From Pseudomonadota bacterium (GTDB lineage: Bacteria; Pseudomonadota; Alphaproteobacteria; Rhizobiales; Beijerinckiaceae): a DNA stretch of 29,613 nucleotides. A program made the translations under genes and the position numbers. This document shows positions 1 through 8,164 of the stretch, in pieces. The stretch is taken from contig JAFAEL010000284.1 of assembly GCA_023423995.1 (NCBI GenBank), forward strand, positions 1 to 29,613, written 5' to 3'. How positions within the stretch are numbered: position 1 is the stretch's first letter; each line of letters opens with the position of its first letter. The notes under the pieces were generated by a model. The model did no database searches and was not told where the DNA came from. It saw only the letters and a program-made list of their open reading frames with translations.

Positions 1-144
1 ATCGGCTGCCGGCGCGAGCAGGTGACGCGCGAGTTCACGTCGATGGATCAGGAAGGCCTGATCGAGCGCAAGCGCGGCGCCCTCGTCATCAAGCGGCCCG
101 ACCTCCTGCATGCGCGCGTACAGGCGGCCCTGCGCGACGAATAG
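1..144 (+). CDS. Crp/Fnr-family transcription regulator, C-terminal end (partial)
   Basis: Only the last 47 codons are in the window; the gene begins upstream. The peptide reads like the end of a Crp-type winged helix: a recognition-helix segment (REQVTREFTSMDQEGLI) followed by the wing (ERKRGALVIKRPDLL) and a short C-terminal helix ending in LRDE. This matches the usual 'SRELxxLexxGLIexxrG' pattern of Crp/Fnr proteins, which bind DNA as dimers after sensing a ligand or redox state through an N-terminal cupin-like domain. That sensing domain is outside the window, so the signal cannot be named. The gene ends 2 bp before the stop codon of the convergent tetR-type gene. The family call is fairly secure; the subfamily is not. 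Confidence 0.7.
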   Translation: MGCRREQVTREFTSMDQEGLIERKRGALVIKRPDLLHARVQAALRDE

Positions 145-146
145 GG

Positions 147-785
147 TCAGTCGACCCCGTAGGCGCGCAGGAAGACCCCGAGCGCGGCCTCGACCTCGCG
201 CGAGATCTGCGCCGGGCTCGGCCCGGCCTCCACGCCGAAGATGGCGCGCTTGAACGACCGGGCCGAGCACATGCCGAGAAACTGCTCCGCCGCAACCTCC
301 GTGTCCTCGATGCGGAGCCGTCCTGCTGCCACCTGGGCATCCAGGTAGGCCTTCAGGCGACGCGCTCCGGTCCGCGGCCCGGCCTCGTAGAACGACTGCC
401 CGAAGCGGGGGAACTTGTCGGTCGCGCCGATCACCATCCGGATGGATGAGATGTGGTCCGGCTTCAGCATCGCCTCGAGGAAGCTGATGCCGAGGCGCCG
501 CAAGGCGGAGGCTACGTCGGGATCGTTCTCGTCCAGCCGGAAGACCGCCTCGGCCAGGCCGGCCTTCTCCTCCAGCGTCAACGCTTCGAAGAGCGCCTCC
601 TTCGAGTCGAAGTAGACGTAGAGCGTGCCCTTGGAGACGCGGGCGGCCTTGGCGATCTCGCCCATGCTGGCCCCATCGAAACCCGCGGACAGGAACACGC
701 GCCGCGCACCATCCAGGATCTGACGACGTTTGGCGCTATCCGCCGCAGGCAACTCGGAGGGCTTCTCTTGAAGGGTTGCGCTCAT
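147..785 (-). CDS. TetR/AcrR-family repressor, probable regulator of the adjacent efflux pair
   Basis: A 212-residue TetR-type protein. The N-terminal DNA-binding helices are clear: an RRQILDGARRVFLSAGFDG start, then a helix-turn-helix through SMGEIAKAARVSKGTLYVYF and SKEALF, roughly residues 20-68. The C-terminal two thirds is the ligand-binding and dimerisation domain, resembling the AefR-like group. Length is normal. A GTG at 788 lies directly before the ATG at 785; I take the ATG. The gene is divergent from the EmrA/EmrB-type genes, and a perfect palindrome (805-823) sits 19 bp upstream of this start. The expected role, by inference, is to repress both itself and the pump until a toxic ligand binds. 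The ligand cannot be read from sequence. Confidence 0.88.
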   Translation of the reverse strand: MSATLQEKPSELPAADSAKRRQILDGARRVFLSAGFDGASMGEIAKAARVSKGTLYVYFDSKEALFEALTLEEKAGLAEAVFRLDENDPDVASALRRLGISFLEAMLKPDHISSIRMVIGATDKFPRFGQSFYEAGPRTGARRLKAYLDAQVAAGRLRIEDTEVAAEQFLGMCSARSFKRAIFGVEAGPSPAQISREVEAALGVFLRAYGVD

Positions 786-804
786 CACATCCAGAGTGGC
801 TCAT

Positions 805-823
805 TGACCGAACCGTTCGGTCA
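805..823. promoter_or_regulatory. Perfect palindromic operator, probable TetR-type binding site
   Basis: TGACCGAACCGTTCGGTCA is a perfect inverted repeat: 9-bp arms around one central base. It lies in the intergenic space between the divergent tetR-type gene and the HlyD/EmrA-type gene. Palindromes with TGACC...GGTCA ends are typical of operators for AcrR/TetR repressors of efflux genes. That the neighbouring TetR protein binds it is inference from position and symmetry. Confidence 0.75.
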
Positions 824-900
824 GAATAAATGGGACCGGCCTTGCAGGTCAATCGGAGCCGTGTTGGCGACCTGTCGCGGGCTCGTGTCGGGAGTTCTTC

Positions 901-2112
901 ATGGTGCGGTCCGACGACCTTTCCTCGGCGGAGCGGGGCGGCCCCATGCGGGAGGCTCCGGATATGAGCAGAGCCGGCGCTCCGGTCCTCAAGGCAGAGA
1001 CCGGAATCGGCTCCGACGTCGCGCGGGCCGAGGCCAAGCCGGCCACACCCGCACCGCCGCCGAAGGGCTCCCGCAAGCGTGCCGTGCTTCTGGTGATCCT
1101 CGCGATCGCCCTGATGGCCGGCAGCTATTTCGGCTATGGCTGGTGGACGAACGGCCGTTTCTTCGTCTCGACCGACGACGCCTATGTCGGGGCGGACGTC
1201 ACGATCCTGGCGGCCAAGGCCTCGGGATACGTGACCGCGGTCGAGGTCGAGAACAACCAGACGGTGCAGGCGGGCCAGGTTATCGCCCGCATCGACGATG
1301 TCGACTACCGACTCGCCGTCAGGGCCGCGCAGGACAAGCTCGCCACGCAGAATGCATCCGTCGAGCGGATCGCGAGGCAGATCGAGGCCGCCGAGGCCCA
1401 GGTCCGACAGGCGGAGCCGCAGATCGCCGCCGCCCGAGCCGAGTCTGTCCGCGCCGCTGCCGATTACGACCGCCAGGCTCGCCTCTCCCAATCGGACTTC
1501 GCCTCTCGCGCTCGTCTCGAGCAGGCGCAGGCGGACCGCGACAGGGCGGCCGCCAACGTCCTGGCGGCCGAGGCCGGCTTCGCCGCCGCGCGGGCCAATG
1601 TGGACGTGCTGAAGGCTCAGAAGGACGAGGCCGATCGCGTCGCCGCCGAATACCGGACGGCCGTGGCGCGGGCGGAGCGCGATCTCTCCTTCGCCACCAT
1701 CCGGGCTCCCGTGACGGGCGTTCTGGGCAACCGGGCGGTCGAGGTGGGCGCTTATGTCCAGCCGGGGACGCGGCTGGCCGCGCTGATCCCGTTCGCGAGC
1801 GTTCGGGTCGATGCCAATTTCAAGGAGACCCAACTGGCCAGGATCCATCCGGGCCAGAGGGTCGAGTTCGAGGTGGATGCCTATCCGGACCGCCAGTTCG
1901 AGGGCAGGGTAGAAAGCATCTCACCCGCTTCCGGCTCGCAGTTCAGCCTTCTGCCGCCGGAGAACGCGACCGGCAACTTCACGAAGATCGTCCAGCGCGT
2001 TCCGGTCCGGATCAGGGTCGAGCAGGCCGATGATGCGGTGCTCCGCCCCGGCATGTCGGTCGTGGTCCACGTCGACACGCGCGCGCCGCGTACGGCCCAG
2101 GCCGCGAGGTAG
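901..2112 (+). CDS. emrA: HlyD/EmrA-family membrane fusion protein of a tripartite efflux pump
   Basis: A 403-residue periplasmic adaptor that links an inner-membrane exporter to an outer-membrane channel. After a basic, proline-rich cytoplasmic tail there is one membrane segment at about residues 59-80. Then follow the conserved STDDAYVGAD and the first lipoyl half (GYVTAVEVENNQTVQAGQVIARID, about 109-132), a long Ala/Gln/Arg-rich coiled-coil hairpin (about 135-265), the second lipoyl half (RAPVTGVLGNRAVEVGAYV) and a beta-barrel. The ATG at 901 has GGAG six bases upstream. An ATG at 964 also has a good GGAGG and would shorten only the cytoplasmic tail. The stop is 4 bp before the EmrB-type start, so the two are almost certainly one transcript under the palindrome at 805-823. 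The substrate is unknown. Confidence 0.9.
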   Translation: MVRSDDLSSAERGGPMREAPDMSRAGAPVLKAETGIGSDVARAEAKPATPAPPPKGSRKRAVLLVILAIALMAGSYFGYGWWTNGRFFVSTDDAYVGADVTILAAKASGYVTAVEVENNQTVQAGQVIARIDDVDYRLAVRAAQDKLATQNASVERIARQIEAAEAQVRQAEPQIAAARAESVRAAADYDRQARLSQSDFASRARLEQAQADRDRAAANVLAAEAGFAAARANVDVLKAQKDEADRVAAEYRTAVARAERDLSFATIRAPVTGVLGNRAVEVGAYVQPGTRLAALIPFASVRVDANFKETQLARIHPGQRVEFEVDAYPDRQFEGRVESISPASGSQFSLLPPENATGNFTKIVQRVPVRIRVEQADDAVLRPGMSVVVHVDTRAPRTAQAAR

Positions 2113-2116
2113 CGCC

Positions 2117-3703
2117 ATGGCGAGCGCAGCGCTCGCGACTCCCGCCGCCGCGCCGGCGGTGGCCGCACCAGCGGGTGAGGGCCGGAAGCTCTTCGCCTTC
2201 CTCTGCATGGTGTTCGGGATGTTCATGGCGATCCTGGACATCCAGATCGTCTCGGCGTCCCTGGCGGAGATCCAGGCCGGTATCTCCGCGTCGGCGGACG
2301 AGATCTCCTGGGTCCAGACGGCGTATCTGATCGCCGAGGTCATCATGATCCCGCTGTCGGGGACGCTGTCGCGCGTGTTGTCGACGCGCTGGATGTTCGT
2401 GATCTCCGCCGCCGGCTTCACCTTCATGAGCTTCCTCTGCGCGACGGCCTCGTCCATCGAGCAGATGATCGTCTACCGCGCCCTTCAGGGCTTCATTGGC
2501 GGGGGCATGATCCCGACCGTCTTTGCCTCCGCCTACACGATCTTCAGGCCCGAGCAGCGCAACGTGGTCACGCCGATCATCGGGCTCGTCGCGACCCTCG
2601 CTCCGACGATCGGGCCGACGGTCGGCGGCTATCTGACCGACCTCTTCTCCTGGCACTGGCTTTTCCTGGTCAACATCGTGCCGGGGATCTTCGTCACCGT
2701 GACGACCTACTTCCTGGTCGATTTCGACGAGCCGAACCTGGGCCTGTTCAAGAATTTCGATTGGACAGGGCTCGCCCTCATGGCGGCTTTCCTCGGCTGC
2801 CTCGAATTCGTCCTCGAGGAAGGCCCCATCAAGGACTGGTTCCAGGACGAGTACATCCTGATCGGGACGTTTGTTTGCGTCGGAGCCGGCCTCGGCTTCT
2901 TCTGGCGGATGTTCACGGCCAAGCAGCCGATCGTCGACCTCTTCGCCTTCACGAACCGCAATTTCGCGGCGGGCTGCGCCTTCAGCTTCGTGATGGGGAT
3001 TGGGCTCTACGGCCTAACCTATCTCTATCCGGTCTATCTCGGCCGGGTACGCGGCTACTCGGCCCTGCAGATCGGCGAGACGATGTTCGTCACGGGCATC
3101 TGCATGTTCCTCACCGCGCCGATCGTGGGGCGCCTGATGGGCAAGGTCGATCCCCGTGCCATGATGGCGGCAGGCTTCATCGGTTTCGGGCTTGGGACCT
3201 GGTGGGCGTCCTACATCACCAATGACTGGGACTTCTGGGAGCTCCTGATCCCGCAGGTTCTGCGCGGCGTGTCGCTCATGGTCTGCATGGTGCCGATCAA
3301 CAACATCGCGCTCGGAACGCTCTCGCCGGAGCGGATGAAGAATGCGTCGGGGCTGTTCAATCTGACACGCAATCTCGGCGGGGCCGTGGGGCTCGCCTTG
3401 ATCAACACGACCTTGAACGACCGCTGGGACCTTCACCTCACCCGGTTGCACGAGAAGGTGACCTGGAGCCGCGCCATCGCGAACGAGACGCTTCAGACGA
3501 TGACGGGCGCTTATGCGCGGCTCGGCTCCGATGCGAGTCTTGCCGGCCTCAGGACCGTCTCGAACATCGTTCGCCAGCAGGCGCTCGTCATGTCCTTCGG
3601 GGACGTCTTCCTCATCATGACATTCCTGTTCGGGTCGCTGGCCCTGCTCACGCCCTTCATCAAGCGTCCTAAGCTCGGAGCCGCCTCGGCCGACGCGCAT
3701 TGA
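2117..3703 (+). CDS. emrB: DHA2-family (EmrB/QacA type) drug:proton antiporter
   Basis: A 528-residue major facilitator protein, the right size for the 14-helix DHA2 family. The DHA2 motif D1 appears in the first helix (FMAILDIQIVSASLAEI). The antiporter motif C is present as GPTIGPTVGGYLTD-like residues after the fourth to fifth helices, and there is a conserved SWHWLFLVN segment. The protein would sit in the inner membrane and expel hydrophobic toxic compounds using the proton gradient, feeding them to the EmrA-type adaptor encoded just upstream. An earlier in-frame start exists inside emrA; I chose the ATG at 2117, which begins the usual Ala/Pro-rich cytoplasmic tail. No outer-membrane TolC-type gene is nearby, so the pump presumably borrows one from elsewhere. 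Confidence 0.93.
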   Translation: MASAALATPAAAPAVAAPAGEGRKLFAFLCMVFGMFMAILDIQIVSASLAEIQAGISASADEISWVQTAYLIAEVIMIPLSGTLSRVLSTRWMFVISAAGFTFMSFLCATASSIEQMIVYRALQGFIGGGMIPTVFASAYTIFRPEQRNVVTPIIGLVATLAPTIGPTVGGYLTDLFSWHWLFLVNIVPGIFVTVTTYFLVDFDEPNLGLFKNFDWTGLALMAAFLGCLEFVLEEGPIKDWFQDEYILIGTFVCVGAGLGFFWRMFTAKQPIVDLFAFTNRNFAAGCAFSFVMGIGLYGLTYLYPVYLGRVRGYSALQIGETMFVTGICMFLTAPIVGRLMGKVDPRAMMAAGFIGFGLGTWWASYITNDWDFWELLIPQVLRGVSLMVCMVPINNIALGTLSPERMKNASGLFNLTRNLGGAVGLALINTTLNDRWDLHLTRLHEKVTWSRAIANETLQTMTGAYARLGSDASLAGLRTVSNIVRQQALVMSFGDVFLIMTFLFGSLALLTPFIKRPKLGAASADAH

Positions 3704-3726
3704 GGCGGACGGAAGGTTTGGCTAGT

Positions 3727-3750
3727 CTCGCGCCGCTTCTAGGGCGCGAG
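3727..3750 (+). terminator. GC-rich stem-loop between emrB and the ABC ATPase gene
   Basis: CTCGCGCC and GGCGCGAG form an 8-bp perfect stem around an 8-base loop in the 60-bp gap after emrB. There is no U-run, so it is not a textbook intrinsic terminator. The 3' arm contains GAG of the only purine-rich stretch (GCGAGG, 3746-3751) upstream of the TTG start at 3764, so folding could also limit ribosome access. The stem is seen; its function is a guess. Confidence 0.35.
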
Positions 3751-3763
3751 GTTCAACGACATC

Positions 3764-4927
3764 TTGTTCTTCCGGCGACGTTTGGCCGATCCGGCGAGGG
3801 ACGGCTTCGGGGCGAACGCTCCTGGGGAATGCACCGACGGTCCTAAACTCCTGATCCGCTTCGAAGGGATCTCGAAGCGCTTCGGCGCTCTCACCGCCGT
3901 CGACGACCTCGAGCTGAACATCCGCGAGGGCGAGTTCTTCTGCCTGCTCGGCCCGTCGGGCTGCGGGAAAAGCACGCTCCTGCGGATGCTGGCCGGTTTC
4001 GAGGAGCCCGATCGCGGTCGCATCCTCCTCGACGGCCGGGACATCGCGCACGATGCGCCGCATCGGCGGCCGCTGAACATGATGTTCCAGTCCTACGCGC
4101 TCTTCCCTCATCTCACGGTCGCAGGGAACATCGCGTACGGGCTGAAGCAGAGCCGTATGCCGAAAGCGGACATTGCCCGACGCGTAGACGAGATGCTCCG
4201 CCTCGTGCGCCTTCCGGATCTTGGCGATCGCTATCCGGCTCAGATCTCGGGAGGGCAGCGTCAGAGGGTCGCTCTCGCGAGGGCGCTCGCCCGCAATCCT
4301 CGCGTTCTCCTCCTCGACGAGCCGCTCGGCGCTCTGGACCGGCGCTTGCGGGAGGAAACCCAGGCGGAACTGAAGAGCCTGCAACACAAGCTCGGCACCA
4401 CCTTCATCATGGTCACGCACGACCAGGACGAAGCCATGAGCATGGCCGACCGGATCGGCGTCATGGAGAAGGGCCGCATGGCCCAGGTGGGTCCCCCGCG
4501 CGAGCTGTATGAGCGTCCCGCGAGCCGGTTCGTCGCGGCCTTCCTCGGAGACGTGAATCTCACCGCCGCCGAGGTGGTCGGAACCGGCGACGGTGTGGTC
4601 CAGGTCGCGACCGGATGGTCGCCCCAGCCATTCTCGGTGCTCCCGTCGGCCGACGGAGGAGACGACCTGCCGCCGCGCACCATCGCCATCCGGCCAGAGA
4701 AGCTGGTCCTGGAGCCGATACCCACCGGGGCGGAAGGTTCGAACCGTCTGGCCGGGCGGATCGTGAGCGCGAGCTATCTGGGCAGCGAAACGCTTTACGG
4801 CGTCGAGGTGGCTGCGGGGCAGGTGCTTCGGGTTGCGCAGCCGAACGGGCGAATGGCGCCAGGTCTGGCGGAAGGCACTCCCGTGCAACTGAGCTTCCCG
4901 CCCGAAGCCGCGGTGCTCCTGCCGTGA
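3764..4927 (+). CDS. ABC importer ATPase, PotA/PotG-like (polyamine-type)
   Basis: A 387-residue nucleotide-binding subunit with all motifs intact: Walker A GPSGCGKST (63-71), Q-loop MFQSYALFPHLT (Q109), signature ISGGQRQRVALARAL (from 161), Walker B VLLLDEP (181-187) and switch histidine in THD (219). The C-terminal part (about 300-385) resembles a TOBE domain that regulates or senses substrate. The class is CUT1/PotA-like; with the two permeases that follow, putrescine/spermidine import is the likeliest reading. Fe3+ or other small-solute importers share the same ATPase type. The start is uncertain: TTG at 3764 is the only good candidate before the conserved LIRFEGISKRFG, and its ribosome site is weak. 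The stop overlaps the next start by 4 bp (GTGA). Confidence 0.88.
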   Translation: MFFRRRLADPARDGFGANAPGECTDGPKLLIRFEGISKRFGALTAVDDLELNIREGEFFCLLGPSGCGKSTLLRMLAGFEEPDRGRILLDGRDIAHDAPHRRPLNMMFQSYALFPHLTVAGNIAYGLKQSRMPKADIARRVDEMLRLVRLPDLGDRYPAQISGGQRQRVALARALARNPRVLLLDEPLGALDRRLREETQAELKSLQHKLGTTFIMVTHDQDEAMSMADRIGVMEKGRMAQVGPPRELYERPASRFVAAFLGDVNLTAAEVVGTGDGVVQVATGWSPQPFSVLPSADGGDDLPPRTIAIRPEKLVLEPIPTGAEGSNRLAGRIVSASYLGSETLYGVEVAAGQVLRVAQPNGRMAPGLAEGTPVQLSFPPEAAVLLP

Positions 4928-5841
4928 GCGCATCCGTAGCTGCCGGCCGGCGCAGCCGTATTCTGGTCGTCGCGCCGCCGTTCCTTTGGCTCGCCCTCTT
5001 CTTCCTGGCGCCATTCGCGATGGTGCTCAGGATCAGCCTTTCGGAGCCGGCGATCGCGCAACCTCCGTACAGGCCGCACTTTCCCTGGAGCCTTGAGCCA
5101 GAGGCGTGGCGGCCCGTGCTCGAGACGCTGGGACTGGAGAACTACAGGACGCTGCTTGCGGACGCTCTCTATCGGGATGCGGCGCTGTCCTCGTTCGGTC
5201 TCGCTGCGACCTCCACGATCCTTCTGCTGTTCCTCGGCTACCCGATCGCTCTCGCGATGGCGCGCGCGTCCTCGAGCTGGCGGCCGATCCTAGTCGGTCT
5301 CGTCATCGTGCCGTTTTGGACGAGCCTTCTGATCCGCGTCTATGCCTGGATGGCGATCCTCAGCCCCGAGGGCTTTCTCAACCGGGCGCTGCTCGGCCTG
5401 GGGATCGTGGAGCAGCCTCTGCAGATCCTGAACACGAACGCCGCCATCCTGATCGGCATCGTCTATTCCTATCTTCCGTTCATGATCCTGCCGCTCTACG
5501 CGAGCCTGGAGCGGCAGGATCCGACCCTGGTCGAGGCGGCATCGGATCTCGGAGCGTCGCGCCTGAAGGCATTCTGGACCGTGACCGTTCCGCTCTCGAT
5601 GTCAGGCATCGTCGCTGGCACGCTCCTCTGCTTCATCCCGATCGTGGGCGAGTTCATCATCCCCGACCTGCTCGGCGGGTCGGAGACGCTGATGCTGGGA
5701 CGAACGCTGTGGAGCGAGTTCTTCTCCAACCGCGACTGGCCGCTGGCCTCCGCGGTCGCGGTCGTGATGACGATCCTGCTGGTCGGACCGATCGTGGCCT
5801 ACCGCAACGCCGAGGCGCGCCGGCTGGAGCCCCGGGCATGA
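4924..5841 (+). CDS. ABC importer permease 1, PotB/PotH-like
   Basis: A 305-residue inner-membrane permease. The start is GTG at 4924, inside a GTGA overlap with the ATPase stop, and gives a natural N-terminus before the first membrane helix (ILVVAPPFLWLALFFLAPFAMVL). A periplasmic loop follows, then a block of helices typical of BPD_transp_1 proteins. The EAA loop that docks on the ATPase is present (VEAASDLGASRLKAFWTVTVPLSMSGI split over about residues 202-228), with the canonical EAA...G core as EAASDLGAS. The GEFIIPDLLGG segment is characteristic of PotB/PotH. It is expected to form a heterodimer with the next gene product. Longer in-frame starts would run back into the ATPase gene and have no support. 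Confidence 0.9.
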   Translation: MSASVAAGRRSRILVVAPPFLWLALFFLAPFAMVLRISLSEPAIAQPPYRPHFPWSLEPEAWRPVLETLGLENYRTLLADALYRDAALSSFGLAATSTILLLFLGYPIALAMARASSSWRPILVGLVIVPFWTSLLIRVYAWMAILSPEGFLNRALLGLGIVEQPLQILNTNAAILIGIVYSYLPFMILPLYASLERQDPTLVEAASDLGASRLKAFWTVTVPLSMSGIVAGTLLCFIPIVGEFIIPDLLGGSETLMLGRTLWSEFFSNRDWPLASAVAVVMTILLVGPIVAYRNAEARRLEPRA

Positions 5842-6653
5842 GCACGCGTCGGTTCACCTGGTTCAACGGCCTCGCGCTCGCGCTCGGGCTCGCCTTCCTC
5901 TACGTGCCCCTGGCGCTCGTCGTGGCGTACTCGTTCAACGCATCTCGCCTCGTCACGGTGTGGGGGGGATTTTCGACCCAGTGGTATGGAGCGCTTCTCG
6001 GTAACGAACCTCTCAAGCAGGCCGCCTGGACCTCCCTCCGGGTGGCCGGCCTCTCGTCGGTGTTCGCTACGGTGCTGGGGACGCTGACCGCCTATGCGCT
6101 CGTCCGATACGGTCGGTTTCGGACCCGTACCCTGCTCACGGGCATGCTCTATGCCCCGATGGTGATGCCCGAGGTCATCACCGGGCTGTCGCTGCTGCTC
6201 CTGTTCGTGGCCATGGGGCTCGACCGCGGCTTCTGGACTGTCACGGTCGCGCACACGACGCTGACGCTCGCCTTCGTGGCGGTCGTGGTGCAGGCTCGGC
6301 TGGCTGATCTCGACCGCTCCCTCGAGGAGGCCGCCGCGGATCTCGGGGCGCCTCCGACGCGGGCATTTCTCACGGTTACCCTGCCGCTGATCGCACCGGC
6401 CGTCGCCGCTGGTTTCCTTCTCGCCTTCACGCTGTCGTTCGACGATCTGGTGCTCGCGAGCTTCACATCCGGACCAGGCTCCACGACGCTGCCGATGCTG
6501 ATCTACAGCAGCGTGCGATTGGGGGTGACCCCGGAGATCAACGCGGCTTCGACCCTGATGATCGCGCTGGTCGTCTTGACGCTTGCCCTGGCGGCGCTGT
6601 CCTCCCGATGGCGCGGAGCCCGGACGCGCCGTGTCAGGCGAGGCTCGGGGTGA
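5838..6653 (+). CDS. ABC importer permease 2, PotC/PotI-like
   Basis: A 271-residue inner-membrane permease starting at ATG 5838 within an ATGA overlap with the previous stop. It has about six membrane helices, beginning with FNGLALALGLAFLYVPLALVV. The N-terminal block YSFNASRLVTVWGGFSTQWY is the hallmark of PotC/PotI proteins. The EAA loop is clear (LEEAAADLGAPPTRAFLTVTLP), as is the SFDDLVLASFTSGPGSTTLPM segment typical of this group. With the preceding ATPase and permease it makes a complete membrane core. No periplasmic binding-protein gene (PotD/PotF) lies next to it, which is unusual. The operon ends about 114 bp before the CoA-transferase genes. Confidence 0.9.
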   Translation: MSTRRFTWFNGLALALGLAFLYVPLALVVAYSFNASRLVTVWGGFSTQWYGALLGNEPLKQAAWTSLRVAGLSSVFATVLGTLTAYALVRYGRFRTRTLLTGMLYAPMVMPEVITGLSLLLLFVAMGLDRGFWTVTVAHTTLTLAFVAVVVQARLADLDRSLEEAAADLGAPPTRAFLTVTLPLIAPAVAAGFLLAFTLSFDDLVLASFTSGPGSTTLPMLIYSSVRLGVTPEINAASTLMIALVVLTLALAALSSRWRGARTRRVRRGSG

Positions 6654-6702
6654 GAAGCGCCTCCGCCTGCCCGGATTCGCTGCCTGGAAGGCTTGGACCG
6701 AA

Positions 6703-6730
6703 CCTGGAGCGCCTTTATGGTGGCGCCAGG
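6703..6730 (+). terminator. Imperfect stem-loop after the ABC operon
   Basis: CCTGG-AG-CGCC pairs with GGCG-CCAGG around an 8-base loop, giving nine base pairs with a two-base bulge. A smaller GAGCG/CGCTC hairpin follows at 6736-6749. No U-run is present. They lie in the 114-bp gap between the permease gene and scoA and could mark the end of the ABC transcript or shape the scoA leader. This is weak evidence only. Confidence 0.25.
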
Positions 6731-6767
6731 GGGCTGAGCGCATTCGCTCGCCTCGGGGAGTGAATGA

Positions 6768-7469
6768 ATGAAGAAGGTCTATCCTGACGCCCGAGCGGCG
6801 TTGGCGGGTGTCATCGGCGACGGCATGACGATCATGGCCGGGGGTTTCGGCCTGTGCGGGATTCCGGATCTCCTGATCGAGGCGATCCGCGATTCAGGTG
6901 CAAAGAACCTGACCATCGTGTCGAACAATGCCGGCATCGATGGGGTCGGCCTCGGCGTTCTTCTCGAGACGCGGCAGATCAAGAAGATGATCTCGTCCTA
7001 TGTCGGCGAGAACAAGACCTTCGCCCAGCAATATCTCGCTGGCGAACTGGAAATTGAATTCAACCCGCAGGGTACCCTCGCCGAGCGTATCCGCGCCGGT
7101 GGGGCCGGCATCCCGGCCTTCTTCACGAAGACCGGCTACGGCACGCTCATTGCCGAGGGCAAGGAGACCCGCGAGTTCGACGGCGAAAACTACGTGATGG
7201 AGCGTGGCCTCTTCGCTGACCTGGCGGTGGTCCATGCCTGGAAAGGCGACAAGGAAGGCAACCTCGTCTACCGGAAGACCGCGCGGAACTTCAATCCGAT
7301 GATGGCGACTGCCGCCAAGGTCACCGTTGCGCAGGTCGAGCACCTCGTCGAACCTGGCGAGATCGATCCCGATCACATCATCACGCCGGGCATCTACGTC
7401 AGCCGCATCGTACACGCACCGAACGCCGCGAAGCGGATCGAGCAGCGCACGGTCCGCAAGGCGGCCTGA
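6768..7469 (+). CDS. scoA: 3-oxoacid CoA-transferase, subunit A
   Basis: A 233-residue alpha subunit of the class I CoA-transferase that moves CoA from succinyl-CoA to acetoacetate (SCOT) or a similar acid pair. The conserved glycine-rich start of the CoA-binding fold is present ([18 protein letters not shown]), with [15 protein letters not shown] and the FFTKTGYGT and [10 protein letters not shown] blocks typical of ScoA/PcaI/AtoD proteins. The start ATG 6768 follows GGGGAG at good distance. It is followed 14 bp later by subunit B, so the two form one operon. The likely pathway is ketone-body or polyhydroxybutyrate breakdown, feeding acetoacetyl-CoA to thiolase. A 3-oxoadipate transferase (PcaI) cannot be excluded, but no aromatic-degradation genes are nearby. 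Confidence 0.92.
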   Translation: MKKVYPDARAALAGVIGDGMTIMAGGFGLCGIPDLLIEAIRDSGAKNLTIVSNNAGIDGVGLGVLLETRQIKKMISSYVGENKTFAQQYLAGELEIEFNPQGTLAERIRAGGAGIPAFFTKTGYGTLIAEGKETREFDGENYVMERGLFADLAVVHAWKGDKEGNLVYRKTARNFNPMMATAAKVTVAQVEHLVEPGEIDPDHIITPGIYVSRIVHAPNAAKRIEQRTVRKAA

Positions 7470-7483
7470 GGGAGAATTCAGCA

Positions 7484-8148
<665 letters not shown>

Positions 8149-8164
<16 letters not shown>

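Noticed and set aside
453..2033. Long plus-strand open frame overlapping tetR and emrA
   Set aside because: Arg/Gly-rich translation without domains; it is the wrong frame of emrA and antisense to tetR.
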